The notes: a model not told the origin generated them from the letters alone. A DNA stretch of 64,000 nt from Phragmites australis (GCF_958298935.1 NC_084929.1:31623501-31687500), one strand, 5' to 3'; shown: positions 12,219-23,441, counted from the first letter of the stretch. Translations and numbers: made by a program.

Positions 12219-12862
12219 CAGAGTAAGACCTCACGTTGCATTGCAGGCGGCGCCGATAGCCTTCTCCAATAGGAATACTGCCGCTCAGCTCTCTGACTCG
12301 GTCTCCCCCTCTCCTCCGATTGAGGTCGATGTTGCGGTGGCGGAGCTCGTGGCCGGAGAAGAAGACGGTCCCAGGCGGCGGCGGCGGCGAGGCAGGCGAA
12401 ATCGCAACTATCCCCGCGTAAGAGCGTACCGTCGTACAGGATCGTCGTCGTCCATCCCCCGAAACGACGGGCCCGAGCATTCGCACAGCGGATCACGCGG
12501 TCGCCTCTTCTCCTCACCTCCGGTCGCCTCGCCTTCCCTTCCACCCTCCTCCTCCGCCTGCTCCGCAGCAACATCCCTCGTCCACATCCACCGCTTGCAC
12601 CGAAGCCGCACCCTCGCCGATGCGCCCACCTCTTCCACCCCCAAGCTACGCCAAACCAAAGCGGGGCCAGGGTGGCCGTCGAGAAGTGGCCAGCAACCGG
12701 CGTTGTTCCCCGGCGTGCAGAACTGCTTTGCTGGAATCCGCCCGGCGTGAGGCCGAACAAGGTCTGCGTCGCAATAGAAACAGAAATCTGTGAAGCCCAG
12801 CCCAAAAAAGCCCTATGCCGCGAGACCCACCGAAAAATTGTTGCTTTCTTTGGGCCAAACAT
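12219..12862. other. GC-rich island with unresolved coding potential
   Basis: Just downstream of the receptor kinase, the text changes to about 60% or more G+C with long open frames on both strands (plus-strand 12055-12750, minus-strand 12862-12218). On the minus strand an ATG at about 12459 opens MDDDDPVRRYALTRG after a purine-rich leader, which could be a gene start; on the plus strand TTGCATTGCAG at about 12237-12247 resembles an acceptor. I recognise no domain. A gene fragment carried by a transposon or an orphan first exon are both possible. Confidence 0.3.
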
Positions 12863-12976
12863 TCAGAAATACAGAACCTTTTGTTTTTATATTTCTTAAA
12901 TCAAAAAATTATAAAAATATACGTCCGTTTTGAAATATCACATATATATATATATAGGCTTCTATCGTCCTTTAAA

Positions 12977-13372
12977 AGGGCGACAAGTGCGTGTCAGCTT
13001 CCAAAGAACGGCATGTTTAAAAATAAAAAAAATAGTGCGGTGCATTGCTCTCTAACTTTAAAATGCTATTGAAATAGTCATGAAAAATTATGAAAACAAT
13101 ATATGGTGTAGATGATGCTATAGTCTAGATCTTTGAAAAATTTACCTAAAAAATTTACTTGTACAATGAGAAACAAAATGATAATTTATCATTTTTGTTT
13201 CTTATTATACATATCATATTTTTATCTAATTTTTGGAGAGCTAGATCATAGTATTCTCTACACCATATTTTTTAAAAAAAAATTATGACAATTTTGATAG
13301 GGTTTTGAATTTTGAGAGCAATCGAATGCAATATTTTTTTCTTTTAAATATGTCGTCTGTTGGAAGGGTGAC
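12977..13372. repeat. ~400-bp foldback (long imperfect inverted repeat)
   Basis: The two halves are reverse complements over about 190 bp each, meeting near 13190 at ACAAAATGATAA|TTTATCATTTTTGT. Matching landmarks are ATATGGTGTAGATGATGCTA (left) with ACACCATATTTT preceded by TAGTATTCT (right), and ATTGCTCTC (left) with GAGAGCAAT (right). No terminal target duplication was identified. It could be a foldback MITE; a transcript crossing it would form a long hairpin. Confidence 0.7.
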
Positions 13373-14079
13373 ATACATTTATCATTCATTCAACGGGTTA
13401 GGAAGGGTGACAATGGTCTAGATGTATGATTTTTCGGAATGGATATCTATTTTTTTGAAAAAATGCTATCGGTACATTGTTTGAAAAAACCCGCATGATG
13501 GAAAGACTTGATAGGACGCAATCACCATTTTATAATCCAAAATCAATTCAAATCATATCAAAACTTATGCAAAACCGAAAATCATCTAACCAAATAAATA
13601 CCAATGTCAACCACTCATCATAAGTAAATCAAGGCACATTTCAACTTGGTTTCTCACACCTCTATACTATTTAATGTGCTATGTAAGGATATAAATAAAG
13701 TGAAAAAAAATTTCTATCCGACTAACCGAAAACTTACAGTACTATCCGCTCTGACTCCGACTTAAAAAAAATAATATATGATGTATGATAAAGAAATAAT
13801 TATACGACACTATTTGTATCCAACTCTGAATATAAAAAATAAAATAAAATATAATACAGAATAAACTATATCCATCTATATCCAATATGATTATATCCGA
13901 TCTAATTACGCTCATAACAAAAGTTATCGCTTGCTTCCTTGCTTGTCTACTCAGAACAGAATAAGTGAGCATATCAGCGTTGGATTCGAGCGGAGGGCGA
14001 ATGGTACGACGAACGTCACGGCGTGAGGCCTTGGTAACGTCAGAGGAGCGAGCCCCGGCCCGATCGGTACGGTCTACAT
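13373..14079. other. AT-rich intergenic sequence, nothing recognised
   Basis: No coding frame, element terminus or RNA gene was recognised between the foldback and the duplicated ankyrin promoter segment. Confidence 0.5.
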
Positions 14080-15060
14080 CCAGGTAGTCCTTGTGTGTGA
14101 CCGTACTCGGTTCAATTCGATACGATATGGCTGCTTGTTCTTAAGGAAAAGTATAAGCCGCCTACATAATACAGACGGACGGACAGTAGAAAAACTTTGG
14201 CAGACCAAGAGGTTTCTTCGTATTGACATGCACATCTCTTCCTAGTTACTATATTCAACATCTGAAGAAAGACCTGTGACCACCATGTGCGAACGAATAA
14301 AGAAGCTGAATTGTGCACGCCTGTTGTCGGGTTTCATTGCCTCCTTAAGCAAAGAACATACTCCATTTTACTAGCAATTGCACAGGTAAAAGCAATCTAC
14401 GATATAGCAATTCAAATAAGTAAAATAATATAGCTTAACAAAAGATTTATATACATAAAATTAACAATAATAAGATCATATAATTTTAGGAGGGAAGAAA
14501 ATAACGAGTAACTTGATATAAAGATAGCGCGACGAAAGCGATCTTTATGGTAGACGACAGTGGAGCTGATGTGCGCGCGGTGGCGCACCCTCTCTAGAAA
14601 GATGGTGTTGTAGAAGAAGTGCGGAAGACGACGCACATTCTGGAGAAACTTGGCTTTGTAGGCGAAGTACGGAAGGTAGCATAACCTCCGAAGAAATCCG
14701 ACAGTAAATCTAAGAAAGATAAATATTGTATGTCTAGGTATCGAAGGTAAATAATGAGAGATTAATGTATTTTTAAAATACATGAAAGATAAATATTGAA
14801 TATCTACGTATGAAAGATAAATAATAAGATATTAAATATATTTTTTAAAAGAAGAATGAGTCTAACTTTATACGATGACTATTTAATCAATTTAGGTGGA
14901 CAATAAAGATTGATCAGATCTATCCTAATTTTTATATTTTACAGAAGTATTGATACAGAGAGCAATCCAAAGATAGCTAGTTTATCTTTGTTCGCTATAA
15001 ATAGTGGTCACTGGCCAGCGATGAACTACATGCAATATTGCCTCCGACCATACACATACA
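14080..15060 (+). pseudogene. Relic of the upstream region of the ankyrin gene (promoter only)
   Basis: Text at 14080-14385 and 14976-15060 is nearly identical to 32303-32695, the promoter and leader of the intact ankyrin/PGG gene. It includes the TATA box (TATAAATA, 14996-15003) and the leader words GTGGTCACTGGCCAGCGATGAAC and ATATTGCCTCCGACC. The match ends at CCATACACATA, exactly where the CACTA element begins, so no coding part is left. A ~590-bp insertion (14386-14975) separates the two homologous blocks. I infer a third tandem copy of the ankyrin gene whose coding region was lost. Confidence 0.75.
14386..14975. repeat. ~590-bp insertion with internal tandem repeats
   Basis: Compared with the sister promoter at 32610-32614, this sequence interrupts ATTGCACA|GTTTATC. 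It contains roughly 48-bp repeats at about 14550-14700 (words such as AGAAGTGCGGAAGACG and CGAAGTACGGAAGGTAG) and a ~72-bp AT-rich tandem pair at about 14712-14850 (each copy starts GAAAGATAAATATTG). I found no ends that would classify it. Confidence 0.5.
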
Positions 15061-15061
15061 C

Positions 15062-15320
15062 CACTATAGAAAATCCCTTCATTATTGGCTCTAAAACCCC
15101 CTTCACTGCCGGTTTTGGAGCCGGCAGTGGGTAACAGGCAGTGATAGTCGAGTTCTATCAGTGCCGGCTCGATGGACCGGCAGTAAAGGGGGTTATCACT
15201 ACTGGCTGAAGGATTCAGTCGGTAGTGATTCTCTAGCATCACTGCCGGTTGTATCCTTTGGCCGGCAGTGATGCCTTGGGTATCACTGCCGGCCCAAGGT
15301 TTGAGTCGGCAATGTTTTCC
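15062..15320. repeat. CACTA subterminal repeats
   Basis: At least seven copies in both orientations of a motif close to TCACTGCCGGC/GCCGGCAGTGA lie within 260 bp of the terminus. This is the usual binding array for TNPA-type proteins in CACTA elements. Confidence 0.8.
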
Positions 15321-15539
15321 CTCCCCCCCCAACGGTCCTCCTCTTTGTCCTCTATGCACTCTCTCTCTCCTCAATCTCTCCGTCTCTCTCTCAATACATG
15401 CATACAATGATACATATATTTACTGTAAATCAATAATAAAAACATTTAAATTAATACATAGTAATGACCGCATATTACAAGTCAGGCATCGACAAACACA
15501 CAATATTACAAGTCACCCCCTGAAAAGTCGGTTGAGTTG

Positions 15540-16712
15540 AGCCAGTCTACTATCCCTCTACCTCTCCCGCGATGAGGACCGCATCCTCGCACTGATGATT
15601 GATGGCGTAAGTATGTCCGGGGACGCCGGGAGGCCGATGGTGGTGGAGCGGAGGACCCGGGAACACCTGATCGACCGTAGCGTCACCTATACTCCAGGCT
15701 CACTGACATGTCAAAGACATCGAAGTCTGACGCCTGAATGCCTCTAGGTTTTGAGCCTTTGGCCTCCTCTGCAGTACACTGACGGGCCACCCTCTCATCC
15801 TCCTCCTCCCGGACGCGTTTACGGGATACTGCTTCTTGCTCCTCCGTAGTACACAGCTCACGGGCTAGCCTCTCATCCTCCTTCTCTTGGGCACGTTTAC
15901 GAGACGCTGCTTCTTACTCCTCCTTTGCATCATCGTTGGAAGACCATTGTATCCAAGAGTCGTCCGACGATACCAACTTCGCATCATACATAGTAATTCA
16001 TATAAGTCATCAGTAAATGGAAAAATCTGCGATTTACAACTGAATAAGTGCTGATTCTACGATATGCCATCCATTGTGAGGATGACAAGTGGGATTTGGT
16101 CCCACATATCATTGACATACCGGTGGCATATCGTAGAACAGGTAATGTCATTAATTAATATTGTGTGAATTGCGGAAATAGAATACGTTGTAAAGCCCCT
16201 TGGTATTCTTCCTCCTTGTCGCATACTCTCTGCTTGAAGGTAAGGTTTCATCTGAAGGTCTCGCACGTGTGGACGGCATGAAATTCGCCATTTGGGTTGA
16301 TAATATGTTCTAATAAGAACCCAGCCATCTGTTCTTGAAGGGCATGTATTTCAGTAGGTTGTAACACACTTGTGCATAGTTTGAGCACTATGTTTGAAGA
16401 ATCGAAAGAATTAGTCCTTGAACACGTGTAGAAATTGAAAATAAGGCATCGATATGTTATTTTATACCTCAAGGTCATTGAACCTAACAGCGTCTCCGTC
16501 TGGGCTGAATACGTGCATGAAAGTAAGAACACAAAACGCGCAGAGATTGTTGCCAGGTGGCTGCCTCATACACTTCAAGCGGAAAGGATTCGTTAGTGGA
16601 ATGAATTGACCCTTTTTATTCAGTAGGAAATGCAGGACATGAATATATACTGTGTACCGAAAAGTCGGTTTTTACAGTATACTCCTTCCTGAATGGAAAG
16701 TGGATAACACTC
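15540..16712 (-). pseudogene. CACTA protein gene, downstream half (Ulp1-like C-terminal part and tail)
   Basis: Read on the minus strand, the frame that enters at the gypsy target site continues with KEYTVKTDFSVH. A second exon then carries RLKCMRQPPGNNLCAF (about 16590-16540), the C-terminal Cys region of the Ulp1-like (C48) protease gene of grass CACTA elements, and goes on to FMHVFSPDGDAVRFNDLE before a GTATAA donor. Further downstream (16250-15540) are short exons, ending in a charged stretch with an approximately 78-bp duplicated coil-forming unit (about 15766-15843 and 15844-15920, KRVREEEDERVARQ-like). Stops and missing pieces show it is decayed. Confidence 0.55.
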
Positions 16713-18151
16713 TGTTGGAGGGTTAACTCCTGTCGCAGGGATCCTGGGGGACCCCTTTTTAGAGATTCGACCGGGGGGATGATCCTGAATATGTTCGCCA
16801 GAGAAATAAATGGGTATGAATGCGATGGCCGGTGGGGGTGGAAAGATCTAATGCGGAACGGAGTAAATGCGCTGGTGTTTAGACAGGTTCGGGCCGCACG
16901 GAGGCGTAACACCCTACTCCTGTATGGATACTATAAATGCCTTGAGAATGTCCCTCAAGGATGTTGCTGGTTACAAGAATGTCTATCTATCTTAGAGCCT
17001 GGGGCTCCTTGTTCTTCGGTCTGCGTGTAGTTGCTGGCTTTGGGTGCTCTCGATCCTCTCTTCGCTACCTCGAAAACTTCTTCAGAAAAAACCTCTTCTT
17101 TTGCCCGAGAGCTCCCCTTTTGTCTGTGCTGCTGGCGGCTTTAAATACCCTCCGGCAGTAGCGTGCCCCAAACAGGAGGGGGGGCACGAGTTCCGACACA
17201 CCATAAATGGAAAGGGCATCATCATAGCCTCTGCGCGAAGTGACCGGGGGTGGAAAATGCGTCCCACGCCCGGTCATCCAACACCATAAATGCACTGGCA
17301 ACGGACGCCGTGGAGAGGGCCCACTGGGCAGCCGCGGAGCGGCCCGGCGTGCCCACCCTATCTTGTTCTCCTGCCACAGCAACGCGGCAGATGGAACGCC
17401 TCGGCCCTTACGACGTTATCCCGAAACGGGCCGGATGACCCCACGCCCTTCTGCCAGAATGTGGCAGGAACTGACACTGAGCGTGGCGGGAGCAGCTGGA
17501 GGTGACAGGCCATGCGCGCTTTTTAAATACGGCCTTGGGCCTTTGACTGGCTGACACCTCATCAGTGGGCCCCTCGGGGGCCACTGTCAGGGGGCTATCT
17601 GGGTCGTTGGGGAACCGAGTGCTCGGGGGTCACTGTTCACCTCCCCGAGCACTCCCTCCCGAGGGTGCCCTTTCTTGGTCCTCGGGGAACCGAGTGCTCG
17701 GGGGTACTGTTCACCTCCCCGAGCACTCCCTCCCGGGCACGCTTGTACGGATCCTCTGGGGACTGAGTGCTCGGGGGCTGCTACACGCAGCCCCGAGTAC
17801 TCTCTCCCGGAACTTCCTTCAGTGGGTCCTCGGGATACTTGGGTGCCCAGGGGGCCACCGCTCGCGGCCCCGGGCAAGTTTCTCCCGGTACTTAGCTTTC
17901 CCGACCGTCGGGGGACTCGGGTGCTCGGGGGCCACCGTATGCCTCCCCGAGCACTTTCTTCCCGGTACTTACGCTTCGCAGATCATCGGGGAACTTGGGT
18001 ACTCAGGGACCACCGACTGTGGCCCCGAGCGCCCTCTCCCGGGACTCAATCTTTTTTATCTCGCGGAGGAGACTCCGCGGGATGGCGCCATGTGGCACAT
18101 TGCTGGCCTGGCCTCGGGATTCGGGGACCCCCGGTTCCTGATTCACCGATA
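16713..18151 (-). repeat. Gypsy 3' LTR
   Basis: Begins TGTTGG and ends CCGATA on the plus strand, against the consensus TGTCGG...CCGACA; it is preceded by the target duplication CACTC. Compared with the other LTR it lacks a 28-bp segment near 17440 (present at about 29557-29584) and differs by scattered substitutions. Its U3 part (about 17575-18060) carries GC-rich hairpin repeats. Confidence 0.9.
17575..18060. repeat. Six ~75-80-bp hairpin repeats in LTR U3 (also at 29720-30200)
   Basis: The U3 region consists of six head-to-tail units of about 75-80 bp. Each has a GC stem of the form GAGTGCTCGGGG ... CCCCGAGCACTC around a 12-18-nt loop, followed by TCCCGGN-rich spacer. Stems lie near 17617-17655, 17692-17729, 17765-17803, 17838-17880, 17917-17960 and 17992-18035. 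Units 1-2 pair perfectly; later ones carry mostly compensating or minor changes. The same array is present in the other LTR. Confidence 0.8.
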
Positions 18152-18530
18152 GCAGCCCCCGGGCCCATTGGCAGGCGATGGCCCAGAGACTGCGGATGGG
18201 CCCTTCGTCGTCCATGAGGTCGAAGCCAGTACTGACGCCACACGGCGAGCTTTTAAATGGTGGCCCTTCCGGTCCGGGCCTCTGGTACGGCCCAACGGGG
18301 AGCCGAACGGACGCGCGTCCAGACGACTCCCGAGGCGTGTGATAACGGGACGGGCGGCGCAAGATAACGAGGCAGGCGGCACGCGTGGCAATCGCGCAAA
18401 TCGAGGAAAATACGCCTGGCAACGGCTGACACCCGCACGACCTGAGGGAGATTCACCTGGCGGTTACGCTGGCCGAGAAAATTGTCCCGCCGAGCGCACC
18501 ACGGCAGGCGACGTTTGAATTTCCTTGGGG

Positions 18531-18538
18531 TATAAAAG
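18531..18538 (+). promoter_or_regulatory. TATA box of the plus-strand gene inside the gypsy element
   Basis: TATAAAAG within GGGGTATAAAAGGAGG, followed about 30 nt later by a CCCCCCTCTTT pyrimidine tract, lies about 150 nt upstream of the ATG at 18684. It is in the opposite orientation to LTR-driven transcription, so this gene seems to have its own promoter. Confidence 0.65.
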
Positions 18539-18683
18539 GAGGAGGGGAGCGAACCGCCCCCCTCTTTACGCCATCTTGCGATCAAGCTCTTAACTTACTT
18601 GCGCTCATGAGCCCTAGACTTTCCTTAGACGATTAGAGCACCCCTCTTCCCCCACCGTCCAAATCATCCCCCACCCTGACGAG

Positions 18684-21600
18684 ATGTCAAGAGCAGGAGG
18701 AAGCCGCCGCGACAGGACTCCCGACAGCGTGCTGCCGGAGTCCCGCCTTGTGAACGAGGAGGCGGCGGGCAGGGTGCGGAAGCTGATGGTTCCCGAAGGC
18801 CAGCGGGGGGCCTCGGTGGTGACGCCGGTGAACTTCCCATCGGCGATGGACCGTCCGGGGCGCATCGTCCTCTTCACTTCCTTTGTGGCGGCCGGGCTGG
18901 TGCCGCCATTCTCGACGTTCTTTCTCCAGATCCTGGATACGTTCGGGATCCAGTTGGTGCATCTCAGCCCCAACTCCGTCGTCATCCTGGCGGTCTTCGC
19001 CTACCTCTGCGAGATGTTCGTGGGGGTGCCGCTGTTGGTGATGCTCTTCTGACACTTCTTCGTGCCGCGGTCGGCCGGGAAGAAGAGGAGCCTCTCCACC
19101 GCGAACATCGCCGGCTGCCGCAACTTTCGGCTGCGGGACGGCCTGGGGGAGTAGTACATTCCCCAGGTGCTGCAGAGCAAGTGGGAGGACTGGTGGCGTG
19201 ACTGGTTCTACGTCGACGTCAGCCCCCACGACCGTCTGACCCTGCCGGAGAAGGCGGCGGAGCCCCAAAAGGTGACCTGGGAGGTGCCGTCGCAGGCGGA
19301 CGCACGGATGGAGCCGGTCCTGGAGCGCATCGACTTCCTGCGCCAGGCCGGGCTTACCTCGGTGATGGTGGTGGCGGACTACTTGCGCCGCCGCCTGGCG
19401 CCTTTGCAGGAGCGGGCCTGGCCCTGCTGGTTCTACACCGCCCCTCAGGACATCACCAGGACCCAGATCGGAGCGGAGTGGGACCTGGACAGAGCGGCGC
19501 TGAGGGGCCTGCTCCGTGTGGTGATCGGGGTGGACGAGCTGAGTCGGGCGGAGCTTCCCTGGAAGGAGCTAGCGCTCTACGCCAACCCGGACCGGGTGGC
19601 GCTGCAAGCGATGCTGCTGGAGTTCGACGCCCAGGGGCTGGTCGACCAGCCAGGGCGCCGGAACCCCGGGACCATCCAGATCCCCGGGGTGGACAAGGCG
19701 GCTGGCGAGGAGGCCGCAGGCGATCCGGCGCAGACCAGTGGCCCGGATGCCGCGGGCGGCGGGCCGCAGGCCAGCTGTGGGGCTGCTGCAAGCAGCAGCC
19801 GCCAGGCCGGAGGAGGAGGCGCCACCGGCAGCGGGGCGGCGACAGCGCTGGGGGACAGAGGGAAGCGCCCCCGGACTTTCATTCCTATGCAGACGCCCCC
19901 GCCGTCGCCGTCGCCAATCGTCCAGTGCGGGGCCGTCGGCGGGGGCGGCATCTGCGGTTCTGGAACCAGACCTTGATCTGCTTGGGCCTGGTCTGGAGCC
20001 CGGAGATCGCGCGACGGCCCCGCAGAGCCCCCCGCGGAAGAGGAGGAGGGAGGATTCTGGGCCAGGGCCATCGGGCCCGGGGTACAAGATCCCGAAATCA
20101 AGGTGGCAATACCGGAGACCCAAACCTGCGTAAGTTTCTCCCTTTTTTCCTAAGCATGCCTTGCCCGGAGAGAGTTCGGAGATTGACCGTGTTTTTCTTT
20201 TGCAGGCCGCCTACGGGCATCGTCGGAGTCCAAGGGCGTCCGGAGGCACCGAGGCCGGCTCCAGCCCCCGAGCCGAGCGCGCCTAAGCCGAGCGCGCCGG
20301 TGGAGCCAGAGCCGCTGAGCGCGCCGGCCGAGGCAGAGCCACAGGCGTCGGCCTGCCCCGAGCCGATGGCCGCGCCCGAGCAACCGGCGCCGGTCGAGCC
20401 CGCCCCGAGCGCGTCGAGCGTGGGGCGGACTACCTCACCGTGGGCGGTGCCTGCAAGGCAGTTTTCGGGGACCCCGAGCCCGCCGGAGGGGGCTCGCAGG
20501 GGACCCAGCGCCCGGCTGTCGCCCAGCCGGCCTGCCGAACCTCTCCCAGTCGTGCTAGGGAGCGCCCGGGAGGTGATCGGGCGGCTGGAGGCGGCTGTGG
20601 CGGGGGAGATGACGCAGCTTGAGGCGAGCCGCGCCGCCCTTGCCGCGGAGAGGGAGTGGCTTCCTGAGGGCAGGCACCTTTTTGAGGCGCGCGTCGCCGC
20701 GGCGCGCGCCGTCAATGAGAACGAGCGGCGCGTGCTGGAGGAGGAGCGGGAGGCCCTAGAGGGCATTCGCATGGAGGCCGTGCGGGAGCAGGAAGAAGCC
20801 ACCCGTCTGGCCGAGGCATCGCAGCAGCAGGCTGCTGAGGCGCTCGCCAGAGAGAGGCAGGTGCAGGCGCGGGAGGAGGCGGTCCTGGCCCGTGAGAGGA
20901 TGGCGGAGGCCTCTCAGGCTGACTTGGCCCGTCAGAAGGGCGAGGTTGAGCAGAGCCGCGACGAACTCCAGCGGCAGGAGGAGGAGCTCCGGCGCCGGGA
21001 GGAGGACATCGCAATCCGCGAAACCGACGTCAACATTACGGCGATGGACCTGGACGCCTAGGAGGAGCTGCTGGTCCGCCGGGAGACAGAGGTCACCGAG
21101 GCGTTGGAGGCCTCAGCTGTTCGGGGGGAGCGGGCCGCCAAGTGGGAGTCAGAGCTGACCACCTGCAAGCGGGCCCTCTTTGCCCTTGCAGAGCGGGTGA
21201 AGCGGGCCGAAGCCCAAGTGCCCGGCGCTGCCTCAGCAGGCGCGGCCGGGGAACAGAGCCTCGAGGAGCGGTTGCGAGGCATGACGGAGGAGCTCGAGGC
21301 CGCCAAGACCGAACGGGCCAACATGAAGCTGATGATGGAAGACATCCTTCGGCAAGCACGGAGGTCTGTGAGGGTGGCCGGGCTCGGGCGAGTCCAGGTG
21401 GAGGCGAAGGGGATGGGCATCGGCCGCCTCGCCCTTGGCTTCAAAGATATCAGCCAGCGCCTCGAGGCGCTCCCCCAGGCCGTCCAGGAACTAGCCGCCC
21501 GGGAAGGACGAGGCTTGGCCCAGGCAGTGGCCGAGCATGTCCTGGTCTGCTACCAAAGGCGGGACCCGAACTTCCCGCTGGGACCAGCTCGAGAAGGGGT

Positions 21601-21754
21601 GGTCGAAGCCGAAGAGGAGGCCGCCCGGGAAGCAGTTCGGGGCACCGCCGCTGAGGTGGCGGCCTGCTTCACGCGAGAGGCGCGGCCGATTCCGGACCCA
21701 GGGAGAAGCGGCGAGGAGGCCCCGCTATGCTCCGAGGGCTCCGACTTAGATTAG
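18684..21754 (+). pseudogene. Decayed 'putative gypsy type transposon' (Transposase_28) coiled-coil protein gene
   Basis: The frame opens at 18684 and contains the hallmark LVHLSPNSVVILAVFAYLCE (about residues 91-110), then HFFVPRSAG and KWEDWWRDWFYVDV, which identify the PF04195-type protein found in grass Ty3/gypsy elements. An intron (20130-20205, GTAAGT...TTTTGCAG) joins a proline/alanine-rich linker and a long charged heptad-rich coiled coil (20580-21430) that ends SEGSDLD at 21752. Damage: in-frame stops at 19050-19052 (TGA), 19152-19154 (TAG) and 21059-21061 (TAG), and a frameshift between about 19850 and 19960. The function of this family is unknown. The gene faces opposite to gag-pol and has its own TATA box. 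Confidence 0.8.
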
Positions 21755-23441
21755 GCTTTTGTAATTTTTTCTTTTTCTTTGACTTGATCTAAATATGGGA
21801 GTGATCCCTCAGAATAGCTTTCCCTTCTTGTGAATATAATGGAAGCCTTTCTTTGGGATCGCAACTCCAGTATTCTTCTGAGTGCTTGATGAAGTTTCTG
21901 TTCTTTTCACTTGATGCCCCGAGGAGTACTTAGTCGGACCGAGCCCGAACTTTCCCTCCCCGAGAACGAAGTCACCCCGACCACTCGTCGCCCGAGCAGT
22001 GAGGCCTTGTCGGCGCGTTCAGCCCCCGAGCCCCCGCGAGTCCGCAACGGCTAAGTCAAAAGACAAAGGCACGAACTTCCTTGCTCGGGAGATAGATCGA
22101 TCCAGCACGGAGCACGCCATGACCAGTGAACACTTTCCCACTACGCGACCACTCAGCAAGTAGACTGGAGACACGTGCGGGCGGGAATGCGACCAAGAGT
22201 CCCCACGGTTTGGTGGTGCCCGGGCTAGGACGGACCGGACCGAGCACCGATAGCCCGCCCCCAGGGTCTAGGCTCCTGACCGCTCGAGCAGCTCGAGCCG
22301 TGAGATAACCCGAGAACCCCAGAGGCTCGGTAGTGCCCGGGGCCTTTTAAGCGGACCGAACACCATGACCACCATGAAAGACTTCGGTCAGACATTGCCG
22401 TACGTACGGTACACCTTTCTACTGACCGTTCTGTCGTTTCAGGAAAAAGTGGACACGTGGCAGGGTTTTGTGCGCGAGGAGACCATCTCGCCGAACAGAT
22501 TAGAGTACGAGGGCCCCCGAGGACAACTCGAGAATAATATATTACTGAATATAAATTCGTATGAATTTAACCACTCACCGGACAGCTGTCAGCTTTTTGA
22601 CCAACCGATCCAGGAGAGGCACGCGCTCCGAGCTCGGGGTGCCCGGGAACTTGGTTCCCACGGCTGGGGCGCCCGAGCAGTGGGGGCGCAAGGGGGGCCC
22701 GGGATCAGGCGATCCTGACCACTCATGCCTGAGCAGTAGGACCACCCGAGGACCCTTAGGGCCGAGCAGCAACCTGGGCACTGAGGCCCTCGCGGTCGAG
22801 CCGCTTTTGTTTTTGATTGTCGATCTGTGACTTGAGAAAAATAGAGAATTTCTTTGCTCGGTGCGCTCTGTTAGTGCGGTACTCATTATAGAATGCTCTT
22901 ATTTTCGACCCGAGACCTCTCGAATGCCCAGACCGGCGGACAAAAGCAGGCAGAGGCATAACCCAAAGGTCCTATGGTTCGGTGGCGCCCGGGTATGATA
23001 GACCAGACCGAGCATCGACAGCCCGCCCCTGGGGCCTAGGCTCCGGACTACTCGAGCGGCTCAAGCGATAGGATTACCCGAGAACCCCAGGGACTCAGTA
23101 GTGCCCGGGAGCCTGCCACGACACCGAACACCACAGCCTACCACAACAGACGTAAGTCAGCGGCAACTGCCCGCGTGCATACTGATCGGGATTCTTTTAT
23201 CAACGGGGAAAATGAGAGAGCGAACTTTTCTCGCACAATCGAGCATCTCACTAGACAGATTAAACATATGGAATTCAGAAAAATGAAATTTTGACATAAG
23301 AACGGCTCATTGATATATGTATTGTATTGATAATTTTTTTTACAAGGTTGGGTGACTTACCCAGTTAGTGGTAGCCCCCGGTCAACTTGGGCGGGGGGGA
23401 AGCCCCCGGCCTGGTTGACCTGAGCCTGCAAATATGGTCAT
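21755..23441. other. Non-coding internal region of the gypsy element with direct repeats
   Basis: Between the plus-strand gene and the end of pol there is no credible frame. A ~135-bp block starting GGTTYGGTGGYGCCCGGG occurs twice, at about 22206-22340 and 22975-23110, and a partial third echo lies near 22640. Text is rich in CCCGAGC words also seen in the LTR. The stretch 23370-23420 reads, on the minus strand, GGGGGCTTCCCCCC and CGGGGGCTACC, resembling a second polypurine tract just after the pol stop. Confidence 0.55.

Noticed and set aside
17575..18060. CRISPR-like regular repeats
   Set aside because: The spaced repeats are imperfect U3 hairpin units of a plant LTR, found in both LTRs; no cas genes, eukaryotic context.
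19478..21061. 527-codon open frame in the gypsy interior taken as one gene
   Set aside because: Its first half reads in the wrong frame of the Transposase_28 gene; only the part after the acceptor at 20205 is the true coiled-coil exon.
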